A stretch of 64,000 nt of DNA from Pseudoduganella aquatica (lineage in GTDB: Bacteria; Pseudomonadota; Gammaproteobacteria; Burkholderiales; Burkholderiaceae_D), in assembly GCF_009857595.1 (NCBI RefSeq), contig NZ_WWCU01000001.1, forward strand, positions 1 to 64,000, read 5' to 3'. The position numbers were made by a program, and so were the translations under genes. Of the stretch, positions 44,291 to 52,701 are shown in pieces. Under the pieces are notes generated by a model that worked only from the letters and a program-made list of their open reading frames with translations, had not been told where the DNA came from and searched no databases. Each line of letters starts with the position of its first letter. Position 1 is the stretch's first letter.

Positions 44291-45559
44291 ATGATTAAAG
44301 AAGAAAATAAAATGTCCCTGAAGAAGAACAAATTTTTTTTAAACCTTGGCTTAGCATTGATCTCGGCAGCCTATGCATCGCAGTCTGTTGCCGCAGATTT
44401 GTATGCCCAGCTTGAGCGTGATGGCAATACCTTCAAGATCGCAAGCAATTTTTCCATGACTCCTCCTGCACCATCTTCGGAGAAGGGGTTTCTTCTTTCT
44501 TCCTGGCCGTTCAAAGCCAGTAACTTGGATCCAGCGTTCGACACGAAAAGGTTTGAATGCGTAATAAATAGCGCAACGAAATCAGACGGTTGTGAAAAAT
44601 ACAGGAACAATGAAAATAGCTTCGTCTACGTAAATACACTGTCAAGCTTTTATGGAAAGACGCCGGATGAACGGCGGAACATAGAAAACAGGGGGGGGAG
44701 CGCTGCCGGTGAAAATGCGAAGGCGGTGGCGGGGGGCGTGCTTGCATTACCATTCCTGGTTGTTGCATCGCCCCTTCTTTTACTTGGCCAGGCGACGAAA
44801 ACTGAGACTAAAAAATGGGTTGAGTTTAATCATGAAGAGTTCATGAAGGCCCAAGAAGCAGGGATAAAAAACTCGGGTTTTTCCAGCAAAGAGGATTTTT
44901 TTAAGTTTCAGGTTAACGCATCAAAAGTGTTTGACAATCTTAATAAGACCAATCTTGACCAATTGGCTTGGCTTAACGGGGCAGTAAAAAAGGAACGTGA
45001 GGCGTTACGTGACTACGTTAATGTTGGGATCGAGGTGAATTCGTATTCTTTTTCACCGAGCAAATTTGTTATCCCGCAACTGGAAATCAAGCAAGATCTT
45101 GTAGCGTTTGAATCTAGTAATGGTGCAGCCATCAAGCAGTACTATGATGATCAATATCGGGATTTCGCGGCAAGTCTGGAGGCTGACAGGATCAAATTGC
45201 GGCCTGCATATGAGGCGAAACTCAAGCAAATTGAAGCAGCAGAGAAAGAGCGTCTGGCGCAAGAAATAGTTGCCGAGAAGGAACGTATTAAACAGGAGAA
45301 GATTGCAAACGAGCAGAGGCGCCTTGCTCTTGCAAAAGAAGCTGCGCGGCTTGAGTCTTTCCGCAAAACGTTGAAAGTTGGAGAAGACACCTTCTGCGGT
45401 CCCGTCATTGAAGTTAAGTACCCAATGATTAAAGTGGCGATCAGTGCACCATTGCCTGGATTCGCGTCGGAGACATGGCTCAAAAGCAACCAGGTCTTCC
45501 CTTCAGAGTATGGCTGCCGGAACGTGAACGGGAAACTCTCTCCGCTGCACTATTTCTAG
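44291..45559 (+). CDS. Secreted or membrane-associated coiled-coil protein, function unknown
   Basis: A 422-residue protein. N-terminal signal peptide (FFLNLGLALISAAYASQSVAA), a globular part with Cys pairs (FECVIN, DGCEK), one hydrophobic helix at about 145-165 (GGVLALPFLVVASPLLLLG), and a long charged coiled coil (about 285-350, EAKLKQIEAAEKERLAQEI onward). The C-terminal 60 residues (FCGPVIEVKYPMIKVAIS) have a beta-like pattern. No family recognised. ATG 44291 or 44312; the first has AAGG upstream. AT-rich relative to the flanks, which suggests acquisition. Confidence 0.65.
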   Translation: MIKEENKMSLKKNKFFLNLGLALISAAYASQSVAADLYAQLERDGNTFKIASNFSMTPPAPSSEKGFLLSSWPFKASNLDPAFDTKRFECVINSATKSDGCEKYRNNENSFVYVNTLSSFYGKTPDERRNIENRGGSAAGENAKAVAGGVLALPFLVVASPLLLLGQATKTETKKWVEFNHEEFMKAQEAGIKNSGFSSKEDFFKFQVNASKVFDNLNKTNLDQLAWLNGAVKKEREALRDYVNVGIEVNSYSFSPSKFVIPQLEIKQDLVAFESSNGAAIKQYYDDQYRDFAASLEADRIKLRPAYEAKLKQIEAAEKERLAQEIVAEKERIKQEKIANEQRRLALAKEAARLESFRKTLKVGEDTFCGPVIEVKYPMIKVAISAPLPGFASETWLKSNQVFPSEYGCRNVNGKLSPLHYF

Positions 45560-45634
45560 ATCGTTTTTTACGTTGGCGGGAACTACGAGGTCACGGACAG
45601 TCTCCGCCAGCTCAAACCACGGCGTTCTCAAGAA

Positions 45635-45649
45635 CCAAGTGCAACACCC
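45635..45649. repeat. Candidate left terminal repeat of the IS30 element
   Basis: CCAAGTGCAACACCC, 20 bases before the transposase ATG, resembles the outer ends of IS30-family elements, which often contain AAGTGCAACA. The right-hand partner cannot be found because the element is truncated. The 75 bases before it (45560-45634) show nothing else. Confidence 0.4.
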
Positions 45650-45669
45650 ACTTGCTGTAAGGTGCTGCC

Positions 45670-46425
45670 ATGCCGAGAAACTATTTTCACCTAACTCCAC
45701 AAGATCGTGCGGTGGTCATGCTCATGCGCGACGACCAGTGCAGCATCCGTTCCATCGCTAAACGCCTTGGCCGCGCCCCCAGTTCAATCAGTCGGGAGAT
45801 TAGGCGCGCGCCGCCCGGAACCGGCGCTTACGATGCCAATCTTGCTCATTTGCAGCGCGGCGCCCGCCGCGTTGCGCCGCGCCGCGCCACCAAGTTGCAT
45901 CCCGACAGCGTTTTGTTTATGGTCGTCCGGCATTATTTGACGGAGCTCTGGTCGCCGCAGCAAATTGCGAACATACTGCGCCTCATGTGGCCCGACGAAT
46001 CCGACAAAACGGTCTCTCACGGGACGATCTACAACGCGATCTACCTGCACCCGCGAGGCGAACTCAAGCGCGAGATGATCGCCTGCCTGCGCCATCACAA
46101 CCAAGCGCGCAAACCGCGCAGCAGGGGCGTCGACGGGCGCGGCCAAATCAAGGATATGCGAAGCATCCATATACGGCCGCCGGAGATCGAGGACCGCCTG
46201 ATTCCGCAGCACTGGGAAGGTGACCTCATCAAGGGCGAGGGCAACCTTTCCTCGGTCGGTACGCTCGTTGAGCGCACGACCCGCTTCGTGGTACTGGCCA
46301 AGATGGACAACTCGGGCACGCGCTCCGTTGTCGACAGCTTCTCTGCAGTGCTCAATCGCCAGCCGGCGGCGATGCGCAAGTCGATGACATATGACCAAGG
46401 CCGCGAAATGCTCGGCCACAAGATC
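45670..46425 (+). mobile_element. IS30-family transposase, 3'-truncated by IS21 DNA
   Basis: About 250 codons of an IS30 transposase: N-terminal helix-turn-helix (LTPQDRAVVMLMRDDQCSIRSIAKRLGR), SHGTIYNAIY and the start of the DDE core with first Asp in HWEGDLIKG and second in MTYDQGREM. The sequence leaves the family just after GREM, where IS21 DNA begins, so the third catalytic Glu and the right end are missing. The frame closes at 46458 in foreign sequence. The element must be inactive. Junction about 46417-46432. Confidence 0.85.
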
Positions 46426-46746
46426 CTGCCTGGCGAACGCCGCCACGCGGTCGTATGACCCCTCGTAACCCAGCTCTTTCAGGTCCTCGTGGATCTGCTT
46501 CAAATTGCGTCGCTGCTTGCGCGGCTTGACCGTTTCGGCCTTGAGCCACCCCGACAACTGCAATGAGTATTTGTCCAGCGCGCTGGACGCTCGCCGCTCC
46601 GCATAGGAGGGCTCAGTGATTTCCGAGCGCAGATAGCGTCGGACGGTGTTCCTCGAGATGCCCAGTCGCCTGGCGATCTCCCTGAGGAGGACCTGGTCAC
46701 GCAAGTGCCAGCGTCGAATTATGCCTAGCAATGCCACGTCGATCAC
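46425..46746 (-). pseudogene. istA: 5' fragment of an IS21-family transposase (istA)
   Basis: The first ~107 codons of IstA: IIRRWHLRDQVLLREIARRLGISRNTVRRYL (helix-turn-helix), then EITEPSYAERR, KPRKQRRNLKQIHEDLKELG and GSYDRVAAFARQ, where the homology stops against the IS30 gene. Start GTG 46746. The frame runs on through antisense IS30 sequence, giving a chimeric product with no meaning. The integrase core and istB are missing. Confidence 0.85.
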
Positions 46747-46840
46747 TCCGTTCTCCTGCCGATGAGACAGGTGGATTGTGCTTCAAACGTAGGTCAGATT
46801 CGTTTGCAAATTACTGGGGAAACTGGGTCAATTTTCGACA
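46747..46840 (-). mobile_element. IS21 left end upstream of the istA fragment
   Basis: On the minus strand the presumed end reads TGTCGAAAATTGACCCAG, the terminal TG and ACCCA pattern typical of IS21 elements, at 46823-46840. The stretch to the istA start includes CCGATGAGACAG with no gene. The outer boundary is inferred. Confidence 0.5.
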
Positions 46841-47177
46841 CAAATCAACATGTAGAGACTTTCACCAGGCAACCAGTTGAGGACGGGGCCTGATAAGGGA
46901 CGAAGCTGGGCTCGCCAATCCTCCAGATTTCTGTGCGCTGGAGTCATCAGTGCTTGTTCTCGACTATTTTTCGTTGTTCGCGACTTCATTTCAAAAGAAC
47001 ATTCCCCTTGGACCAATTCGGCCCATTCAAAAAATTTTAAAAATATCGCTTGCTATTCTGTAGTGCACGATATAAAGTACACACATCGGCGCTGCAAACA
47101 CAGCGAAGAGCAGCAAAAATATAGTGCGCTACTTAGTAGCAAGCAACTTAAATTAACCCATAGCAAAGGAAATCATC
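46841..47177. other. AT-rich intergenic stretch between IS21 remnant and ohr
   Basis: 337 bases without a gene that I can support. The open frames here (for example a 62-codon minus-strand one at 46828-47016) have no recognisable domain, RBS or codon bias. The right end carries the ohr promoter region. Confidence 0.5.
47060..47071. promoter_or_regulatory. GTAGTGCACGAT motif upstream of ohr
   Basis: The same 12-base sequence occurs at 47661-47672, upstream of the DUF4148 gene. It contains the palindromic core GTGCAC and lies 107 bases before the ohr ATG. It may be a regulator site shared by the two genes. Confidence 0.4.
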
Positions 47178-47603
47178 ATGTCGATCAAACAAGTTCTGTA
47201 CCGCGCAAACGCTAAAGCAACCGGTGGCCGCGAAGGCCGTGCTGTCTCCTCCGACGGCGTGCTGGACGTCAAACTGACCACCCCGAAAGAACTGGGCGGC
47301 GCCGGCGCGGTGGGCACCAATCCTGAACAGCTGTTCGCCGCCGGCTACTCGGCTTGCTTCCTGGGCGCCATGAAATTCGTCGGCGGCCGCGACAAGATCG
47401 CCGTGCCTGCGGACGTGTCGGTGGAAGGCACCGTCGGTATCGGCGCCATCGAAACCGGCTTCGGCATCGAAGTGGAACTGAAAATCTCGCTGCCGGGCCT
47501 GGACCGCGCCACCGCTGAAAAGCTGGTCGCCGCCGCCCACATCGTCTGCCCTTACTCGAACGCCACCCGCGGCAACATCGACGTAACGCTGACCATCGTC
47601 TAA
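47178..47603 (+). CDS. ohr: Organic hydroperoxide resistance protein
   Basis: A 141-residue Ohr/OsmC-family thiol peroxidase that reduces organic hydroperoxides. The two catalytic cysteines are in [12 protein letters not shown] and [15 protein letters not shown], the Ohr (not OsmC) spacing and context. The N-terminal [22 protein letters not shown] is typical of Ohr. ATG 47178 follows an AAAGGA RBS. No OhrR gene is adjacent. Confidence 0.95.
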   Translation: MSIKQVLYRANAKATGGREGRAVSSDGVLDVKLTTPKELGGAGAVGTNPEQLFAAGYSACFLGAMKFVGGRDKIAVPADVSVEGTVGIGAIETGFGIEVELKISLPGLDRATAEKLVAAAHIVCPYSNATRGNIDVTLTIV

Positions 47604-47660
47604 GCACGGTTTGCTGCTACCGCCAAGGCGGTAGCGGCGGCCTGGAAGTCCACCAAACAA

Positions 47661-47672
47661 GTAGTGCACGAT
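47661..47672. promoter_or_regulatory. GTAGTGCACGAT motif upstream of the DUF4148 gene
   Basis: Second copy of the 12-base motif found upstream of ohr, here 35 bases before the start codon and inside the 103-base gap after ohr. A repressor bound here would block transcription. Confidence 0.4.
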
Positions 47673-47706
47673 CTAATCGATAGTAACTAAACTTAGGAGC
47701 AATATC

Positions 47707-48003
47707 ATGAAAGCATCCATCCTGTCCGTCGCCGCCGCCGTCATCGCCCTGACCTCGAGCGCCTATGCCGCCGACCCCGTGAACAGCGGCGAAGGCTACC
47801 AGGCCAACATCAGCGCCGTGTCCACCCGCACCCGCGCCGAAGTGAAAGCAGAAACCGTCGCCGCGCTGCGCAACGGCCAGATCCTGAACGGCGAAGCCTA
47901 TCCAGCCAGCTTCACCACCGCCGCACCGGGCAAAACCCGCCAGGAAGTGCGCGCCGAACTGGCCCAGGCCATCAAAGCCGGTACCCTGCCGCACTATGAA
48001 TAA
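47707..48003 (+). CDS. DUF4148 periplasmic protein
   Basis: A 98-residue exported protein, signal peptide MKASILSVAAAVIALTSS with cleavage near AYA. The DUF4148 pattern appears twice as related helical units (STRTRAEVKAETVAALRNGQ and KTRQEVRAELAQAIKAGTL). The family is common in Burkholderiales and has no known role. RBS TTAGGAGC at 47693-47700. It may respond to the same signal as ohr, given the shared upstream motif. Confidence 0.88.
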   Translation: MKASILSVAAAVIALTSSAYAADPVNSGEGYQANISAVSTRTRAEVKAETVAALRNGQILNGEAYPASFTTAAPGKTRQEVRAELAQAIKAGTLPHYE

Positions 48004-48043
48004 AGCCCCTACAATGGTTGCTTCTATCCCTGTAGAGGCAACC

Positions 48044-48496
48044 ATGATTGAGTGGCAATGGCTTGAGTTTGAACACCTTCCACGCGAAGACCTGTATGAA
48101 GTGATGCGCCAGCGGCAAGAGGTCTTCGTGCTGGAACAGAAGTGCCTGTATCCCGACCTCGACGGCTACGACCAGGCGGCGCATCACTTGATGGCCTGGC
48201 ATGCGGTTGACGGCAAACGCCAGCTGGCGGCCTATCTGCGCTGCATAGCGCCCGGCGTGAAATTCCCTGAAATGTCCCTCGGCCGCGTTTTGACGGCAAC
48301 ATCCGCGCGCGGCAGCGGCATTGGCCGCCAGTTGCTGGACGAAGGCATACGCCGCGCCGAAGCGCTGCATCCCGGCCACCGCATCCGCATCGGCGCCCAG
48401 CTCTATTTGGAAAAATTCTACAGCAGCTTCGGCTTCGTCCGCGTGAGCGAACCGTATGACGAAGACGGCATCATGCACATCGATATGCTGCGCTAA
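48044..48496 (+). CDS. elaA: GNAT acetyltransferase, ElaA type
   Basis: A 150-residue N-acetyltransferase. ElaA features: RQEVFVLEQKCLYPDLDGYDQ near the start, the acetyl-CoA-binding strand and loop GRVLTATSARGSGIGRQLL, and YLEKFYSSFGFVRVSEPYDEDGI. The substrate is unknown. I chose ATG 48044 with AGAGG upstream; an upstream in-frame ATG at 47996 overlaps the DUF4148 gene and is unlikely. Confidence 0.9.
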   Translation: MIEWQWLEFEHLPREDLYEVMRQRQEVFVLEQKCLYPDLDGYDQAAHHLMAWHAVDGKRQLAAYLRCIAPGVKFPEMSLGRVLTATSARGSGIGRQLLDEGIRRAEALHPGHRIRIGAQLYLEKFYSSFGFVRVSEPYDEDGIMHIDMLR

Positions 48497-48506
48497 AACG
48501 CCGGGC

Positions 48507-49775
48507 TTAAAACGCGATGATGAAGCGCGCGCCGGCGCCTACCGGTTTGGCGTAGCGCACCATACCGCCGTTGGCGTGCACCAGGTGGCGCACCATGGCG
48601 AGGCCGATGCCGCGCCCCTGTTTCTTGGTCGAGAAAAACGGCGTGAACACTTGCGCGGCCAGCTCCTGCGGCACGCCGGGGCCGTTGTCGGCCACTTCGA
48701 TGCGCAGCCGTCCGCCGCGGCTCAGGCGCGCGCTCAGCTGCACTTCCGGCTGCAGCGTGGCGGCGGTGGCTTCGGCCGCGTTCTTCAGCAAATTGATCAG
48801 GGCCTGTTCCAGCTGGCCTGGGTCCACCATCACGTCCAGCGAGGCCGGTTCGACGGAGAAGACGGCGCGGCCGCCGCGCGCCAGCCATTGCGGCGCCATC
48901 AGCATGGACAGGCGCGCGAACAGTTCGCCCAGGTGCACCAGCTCGGGCTGCGCCTGCGGCACGCTGGACAGGCTGCGATAGCTGGCCACGAACTCCACCA
49001 GGCTGGCGGCGCGGCGGGCGATGGCGTCCAGCGCGGTGCCCAGGTCGCCGCTGACGTCGGGCGCCAGATCGGCCTGCACTTCGGCCAGCAGGTCGCAGGC
49101 GGTGCGCGACAGCGACGCCACCGGCGTGAGCGAATTCATGATCTCGTGGGTGAGCACTTGCACCAGCTGGCGCCAGGCGTTCATCGCTTCCGCTTCCAGT
49201 TCGCTTTCCACCGGCATCAGCGCGGCCAGGCGCTGGCCAGCGCCCTGCACTGTCAGCGCTGTAACGGAGGCCAGGGCGCGCTCGGTGCCGCGTTCCGTTT
49301 CAAAGCTCACCAGTTCGCGGCGCTCGGCCGTCTGCGCGGCCAGCACGTCGGCCAACTGCAGGGGATCGCTGGCGCGGCCAGGCGCAAGCAGGCGGCGCGC
49401 GCTGGCGTTGAGCGGCGTCAGCGCACCGGGGCCGCTCAGGGCGGCGATGGAGAACAGCGCGATCGGGGCGTGTTCGAGGCGCGCTTCCAGCAACTGCGCC
49501 GCGTCGAGCAGTGCGCGCCGGTCCGGCGTGAGCGACCACGGCATGCCCGCTGCCACCGCAGGCATTTCTGCCGCAGGCGCGGCTTGCGCTGCCTGGGCTT
49601 TGAAGGACAGGCGTCGCTGGAGCAGCCAGGCGGGAACAACGGCGGCGAGCACGCACAGCACTTGCAGGCGCGGCGACCCGGCGGTGCTGGCGGCGGCATA
49701 GCTCAGCGCCATGAGCGCGGCCACGCAGGCGTAGGCTACATAGGTGGAAGCTTGGCGTGGCCGTTCAGATGCCAT
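48507..49775 (-). CDS. Sensor histidine kinase, NtrY-like
   Basis: A 422-residue kinase. Two N-terminal helices (about residues 10-50), a PAS-like region (about 90-195), then the dimerisation domain with phospho-acceptor His in QVLTHEIMNSLTPV. The ATPase domain has LINLLKNAAEA, VADNGPGVP and GRGIGLAMVRHL. It overlaps the regulator gene by 11 bases and is its partner. The short N-terminal sensor suggests a membrane signal, for example envelope stress. Confidence 0.93.
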   Translation of the reverse strand: MASERPRQASTYVAYACVAALMALSYAAASTAGSPRLQVLCVLAAVVPAWLLQRRLSFKAQAAQAAPAAEMPAVAAGMPWSLTPDRRALLDAAQLLEARLEHAPIALFSIAALSGPGALTPLNASARRLLAPGRASDPLQLADVLAAQTAERRELVSFETERGTERALASVTALTVQGAGQRLAALMPVESELEAEAMNAWRQLVQVLTHEIMNSLTPVASLSRTACDLLAEVQADLAPDVSGDLGTALDAIARRAASLVEFVASYRSLSSVPQAQPELVHLGELFARLSMLMAPQWLARGGRAVFSVEPASLDVMVDPGQLEQALINLLKNAAEATAATLQPEVQLSARLSRGGRLRIEVADNGPGVPQELAAQVFTPFFSTKKQGRGIGLAMVRHLVHANGGMVRYAKPVGAGARFIIAF

Positions 49776-51171
49776 GCTTGCCCAGCTTGCGGTATAGCGC
49801 AGCGCGGCTCACGCCCAGCATGCGGGCGGTATGGCTGATGTTGCCCTTGGCTGCGGCCAGCGCGGCAGAGATGGCGTCCCGTTCGAGCGCGTTCAGGGTC
49901 AGGTCGTCGCTCGCTGAGGATGGCGCGAGGACAGGCATGAGCGCCGATGCTGGTGCCGGCATCGCAGCGCCGCCCGCCGCAGTACTCTCGGCGGGTGCTG
50001 CGAGGCCGAAGTCTGCGGCCAGGTATTCGCTGTCGCTGCCGAGGATGACGGCGCGCTCGCAGGCGTGGCGCAGCGCGCGCACATTGCCCGGCCACGGATA
50101 GGCCTCCAGCCAGGCCAGCGCGGCGGACGACAAGGGGCGCGCGGGGCGCTGGTACTGGCGCTCGTAGGCGTCCAGATAGTGCCGCAGCAGGCCGGGTATG
50201 TCTTCTCGCCGTTCGCGCAGCGGCGGCACGCGGATCACGATGGTGTTGAGCCGGAACAGCAGGTCGGGACGGAATTCGGCTGGATCGAACAGCCGCACTT
50301 CGTCCAGGTTGGTGGCGCTGATGATGCGCACGTCGATCGCTTCCGGCTTGTCGGCGCCGATCGGCGTCACTTCGCGCCGTTCCAGCACCGTCAGCAGCTT
50401 GGCTTGCGCGGCCAGCGGCATGTTGCCGATTTCGTCGAGGAACAGCGAACCGCCGCGCGCGGCCTGGAAGCGTCCGGCGCGGTCGGCCTTGGCGTCGGTG
50501 AACGAGCCTTTGCGGTGGCCGAACAATTCGCTTTCAAAGGTGGACTCGGGCAAGGCGCCCATGTCCACCGCCAGGAAGGTGCCGCCGGCGCGCTGCGAGG
50601 ACAAATGGATGGCGCGCGCCACAAGTTCTTTGCCAACACCGTTTTCGCCCAGCACCATCACGTTGGCGCCGGTGGGGCCAACGCTGGCGATCATGGCTTT
50701 CACGCTGCGCATGGCGGGCGAGTCGCCCATCAGGGCGGCGGTGGCGTCGTCGGACGACTGCGACGGCGCGCGGGCGGGCACTTCGGCGGCGCGGCGCGCC
50801 AGTGCGGCGTCCACAGCGGCCACCAGGCGCGCGTTGTCCCACGGCTTGGTGATGAAGTCGCACGCGCCGCGCTTGAGCGCCTCCACCGCGAGCGGCACGT
50901 CGGCATAGGCCGTCAGCGCGATCACGGCACAGCGTTCGGCGCGCAGCGTGTCCAGCAGCGCAAGGCCTTCCGCGCCGTCGATACGGCCGGGAGTGAAATT
51001 AAAATCGAGCAGCACCACGTCCGGCACGCCGCGCGCGAGATAGGCGGGCAGCCCGGCGGGATCGTTCAGGGTGGCGACGGTGCCGTAGCGGCGGCGCAGC
51101 AAAAGCTGGGCGGCGCAGGCCACGTCGGTGTCGTCGTCGAGGATCAGGATGTGTGCTGTGGTGTGGGCCAT
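49765..51171 (-). CDS. Sigma-54-dependent response regulator, NtrC-like, with GSFTDA loop
   Basis: A 468-residue activator. Receiver domain at residues 1-120 (phospho-acceptor Asp in VVLLDFNFTP, Lys in FITKPWD). AAA+ domain about 140-380: Walker A GENGVGKE, Walker B GGSLFLDEIGNM, and the sigma-54-contact loop, which reads GSFTDA here instead of the usual GAFTGA. The C-terminal Fis-type helix-turn-helix has GNISHTARMLGVSRAALYRKL. ATG 51171 is chosen; 51180 is possible. It is divergent from the exporter operon that has a sigma-54 promoter and two palindromes, its likely targets. Confidence 0.93.
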   Translation of the reverse strand: MAHTTAHILILDDDTDVACAAQLLLRRRYGTVATLNDPAGLPAYLARGVPDVVLLDFNFTPGRIDGAEGLALLDTLRAERCAVIALTAYADVPLAVEALKRGACDFITKPWDNARLVAAVDAALARRAAEVPARAPSQSSDDATAALMGDSPAMRSVKAMIASVGPTGANVMVLGENGVGKELVARAIHLSSQRAGGTFLAVDMGALPESTFESELFGHRKGSFTDAKADRAGRFQAARGGSLFLDEIGNMPLAAQAKLLTVLERREVTPIGADKPEAIDVRIISATNLDEVRLFDPAEFRPDLLFRLNTIVIRVPPLRERREDIPGLLRHYLDAYERQYQRPARPLSSAALAWLEAYPWPGNVRALRHACERAVILGSDSEYLAADFGLAAPAESTAAGGAAMPAPASALMPVLAPSSASDDLTLNALERDAISAALAAAKGNISHTARMLGVSRAALYRKLGKHGI

Positions 51172-51244
51172 GTGGCGCATTCTAGCAGCACGGATAGCCT
51201 TGCGGAGCATGGGTTTCCGCCGTTTTTTCGCAGTGGCCGCGCAC

Positions 51245-51260
51245 TGTCCGGATCCGAACA
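51245..51260. promoter_or_regulatory. Upstream activator site 1
   Basis: TGTCCGGATCCGAACA, a palindrome with one mismatch pair, centred about 110 bases before the predicted exporter transcription start. It shares the TGTCCG-N4-CGGACA layout with site 2, 24 bases away. Confidence 0.75.
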
Positions 51261-51268
51261 CTTGGCCC

Positions 51269-51284
51269 TGTCCGCATGCGGACA
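51269..51284. promoter_or_regulatory. Upstream activator site 2
   Basis: TGTCCGCATGCGGACA, a perfect 16-base palindrome, centred about 85 bases before the predicted start site, an ordinary position for an NtrC-type activator. Confidence 0.8.
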
Positions 51285-51335
51285 ACCACCCTCGCCAGCA
51301 GCCCAAAAGCGCCCAAAAAAGCGCTGCCGGATGCC

Positions 51336-51351
51336 TGGCACGGCGCTTGCA
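51336..51351 (+). promoter_or_regulatory. Sigma-54 promoter of the exporter operon
   Basis: TGGCACGGCGCTTGCA matches the -24/-12 consensus (TGGCACG-N4-TTGCA) completely. Transcription should start near 51362, 27 bases before the HlyD-type gene. Confidence 0.88.
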
Positions 51352-51388
51352 ATGTGACGGCTATCGCTCACTGCAAGCAAACAACAAC

Positions 51389-52672
51389 ATGAACACTCCC
51401 CATCCCAAACTGGTCACCGGCGCCGCCATGGACACCATCGTGCCCAAGCGGCGCGGCAAGACCATCGCGCTCGCCGTCGCCGGCACTGCAGCAGTGGCGG
51501 CCTTCGCTTTCGCGCTGTGGCACTGGATGCCGCGCGGCCTGCAAGTGGCGGCAGGCGAACTGCGCATCGCCGCCGTGGAGCGCGGCGTGTTCCGCGACGA
51601 TGTCGTGGTGCGCGCCACCGCCCAGCCGCTGCAGTCGGTGATGCTGGACTCTGTGGAGTCGGGCCGCATCGAAGAAGTGTACGCACGCGACGGCGACCTG
51701 GTGAAACAGGGCCAGCTGCTGTTCCGCATCTCCAACCCGCAGCGCAACCTGGAGCTGCTGGCGCGCCAGGGTGAACGTGCGCAGCAGATATCCAACCTGT
51801 CCAATCTGCGCGTGGCGCAGGAGGCCAGCCGCAGCGAACACCAGCGCCGCCTGGACGACCTCAGTTTCGCCATGGACCAGGCGCAGAAGCGCTATGCGCG
51901 CGACGAGAAGCTGGCCGCGCAAGGCTTCCTGTCCTCGGTGGCGCTGGAAGAATCGGCCGACCGCGTGGCGCAGCAATGGCGCGTGCTGGCGCAGGCGCAG
52001 GCCAGCAACGATACCGACCAGCGCGTGCGCGCCACCGCGCTGGAGCAGCTGGACAAGGCACTGGACGGCTTGCAGTCCGGCCTGAAGCTGGTCAGCGCCA
52101 CGGTGGATGCGCTGGCCGTGCGCGCGCCCAGCGACGGCAGGCTGACCGACTTCCGCCTGCAGGTGGGCGAGTCCATCACCACCGGCAAGCATGTCGGCCG
52201 CATCGACGATCCGGCGCGCTTCAAGCTGTCCGCCGAAGTGGACGAGTACTACCTCAAGCGCGTGGCTGTGGGCCGCCACGGCAGCGTGCAGATGGACGGC
52301 CGCAGCTACGCGGTGGACGTGTCCACCATCTACCCGCAGATCAAGGAAGGCCGCTTCACCGTGGAGCTGGTCTTCAGCGCGGGCCAGCCGGATGCGCTCA
52401 GCCCCGGCCAGAGCGTGGACGCCACCATCACGCTGGGCGAACCCGCGCCCGCGCTGCTTCTGCCGAACGGCGCCTTCCTGAACGACAGCGGCGGCACCTG
52501 GGTGTACGCCGTGGCGCCGGACGGCGGCGTGGCCGAACGGCGCGCCATCCGCAGCGGCCGGCGCAACAACGCGCAGCTGGAGGTGCTGTCCGGCCTGGCC
52601 GTGGGCGAGCGCGTGATCGTCTCCGGCTATACGGCCTACGGCAACGCCCCCAGGCTGCAAATTTCCAAGTAA
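51389..52672 (+). CDS. MacA/HlyD-type periplasmic adaptor
   Basis: A 427-residue membrane-fusion protein with one N-terminal helix (about residues 27-47: TIALAVAGTAAVAAFAFALW), then a periplasmic part. The biotinyl-lipoyl-like halves flank a long coiled-coil hairpin (about 110-230), with GRIEEVYARDGDLVKQGQLLFRI and, after the hairpin, VRAPSDGRLTDFRLQVGESI. It links an inner-membrane exporter to an outer-membrane channel; no TolC gene is in the window. ATG 51389 follows the sigma-54 promoter. First gene of a four-gene operon. Confidence 0.88.
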   Translation: MNTPHPKLVTGAAMDTIVPKRRGKTIALAVAGTAAVAAFAFALWHWMPRGLQVAAGELRIAAVERGVFRDDVVVRATAQPLQSVMLDSVESGRIEEVYARDGDLVKQGQLLFRISNPQRNLELLARQGERAQQISNLSNLRVAQEASRSEHQRRLDDLSFAMDQAQKRYARDEKLAAQGFLSSVALEESADRVAQQWRVLAQAQASNDTDQRVRATALEQLDKALDGLQSGLKLVSATVDALAVRAPSDGRLTDFRLQVGESITTGKHVGRIDDPARFKLSAEVDEYYLKRVAVGRHGSVQMDGRSYAVDVSTIYPQIKEGRFTVELVFSAGQPDALSPGQSVDATITLGEPAPALLLPNGAFLNDSGGTWVYAVAPDGGVAERRAIRSGRRNNAQLEVLSGLAVGERVIVSGYTAYGNAPRLQISK

Positions 52673-52701
52673 GCTCACCACCAACGACAAAAGGAGTCAC
52701 T

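Noticed and set aside
45784-46746. A 320-codon minus-strand frame that looks like one transposase
   Set aside because: Only the first 107 codons are IS21 istA; the rest is the IS30 gene read backwards.
46828-47016. A 62-codon minus-strand frame next to the IS21 end
   Set aside because: No domain, no RBS, no codon bias; probably chance in AT-richer DNA.
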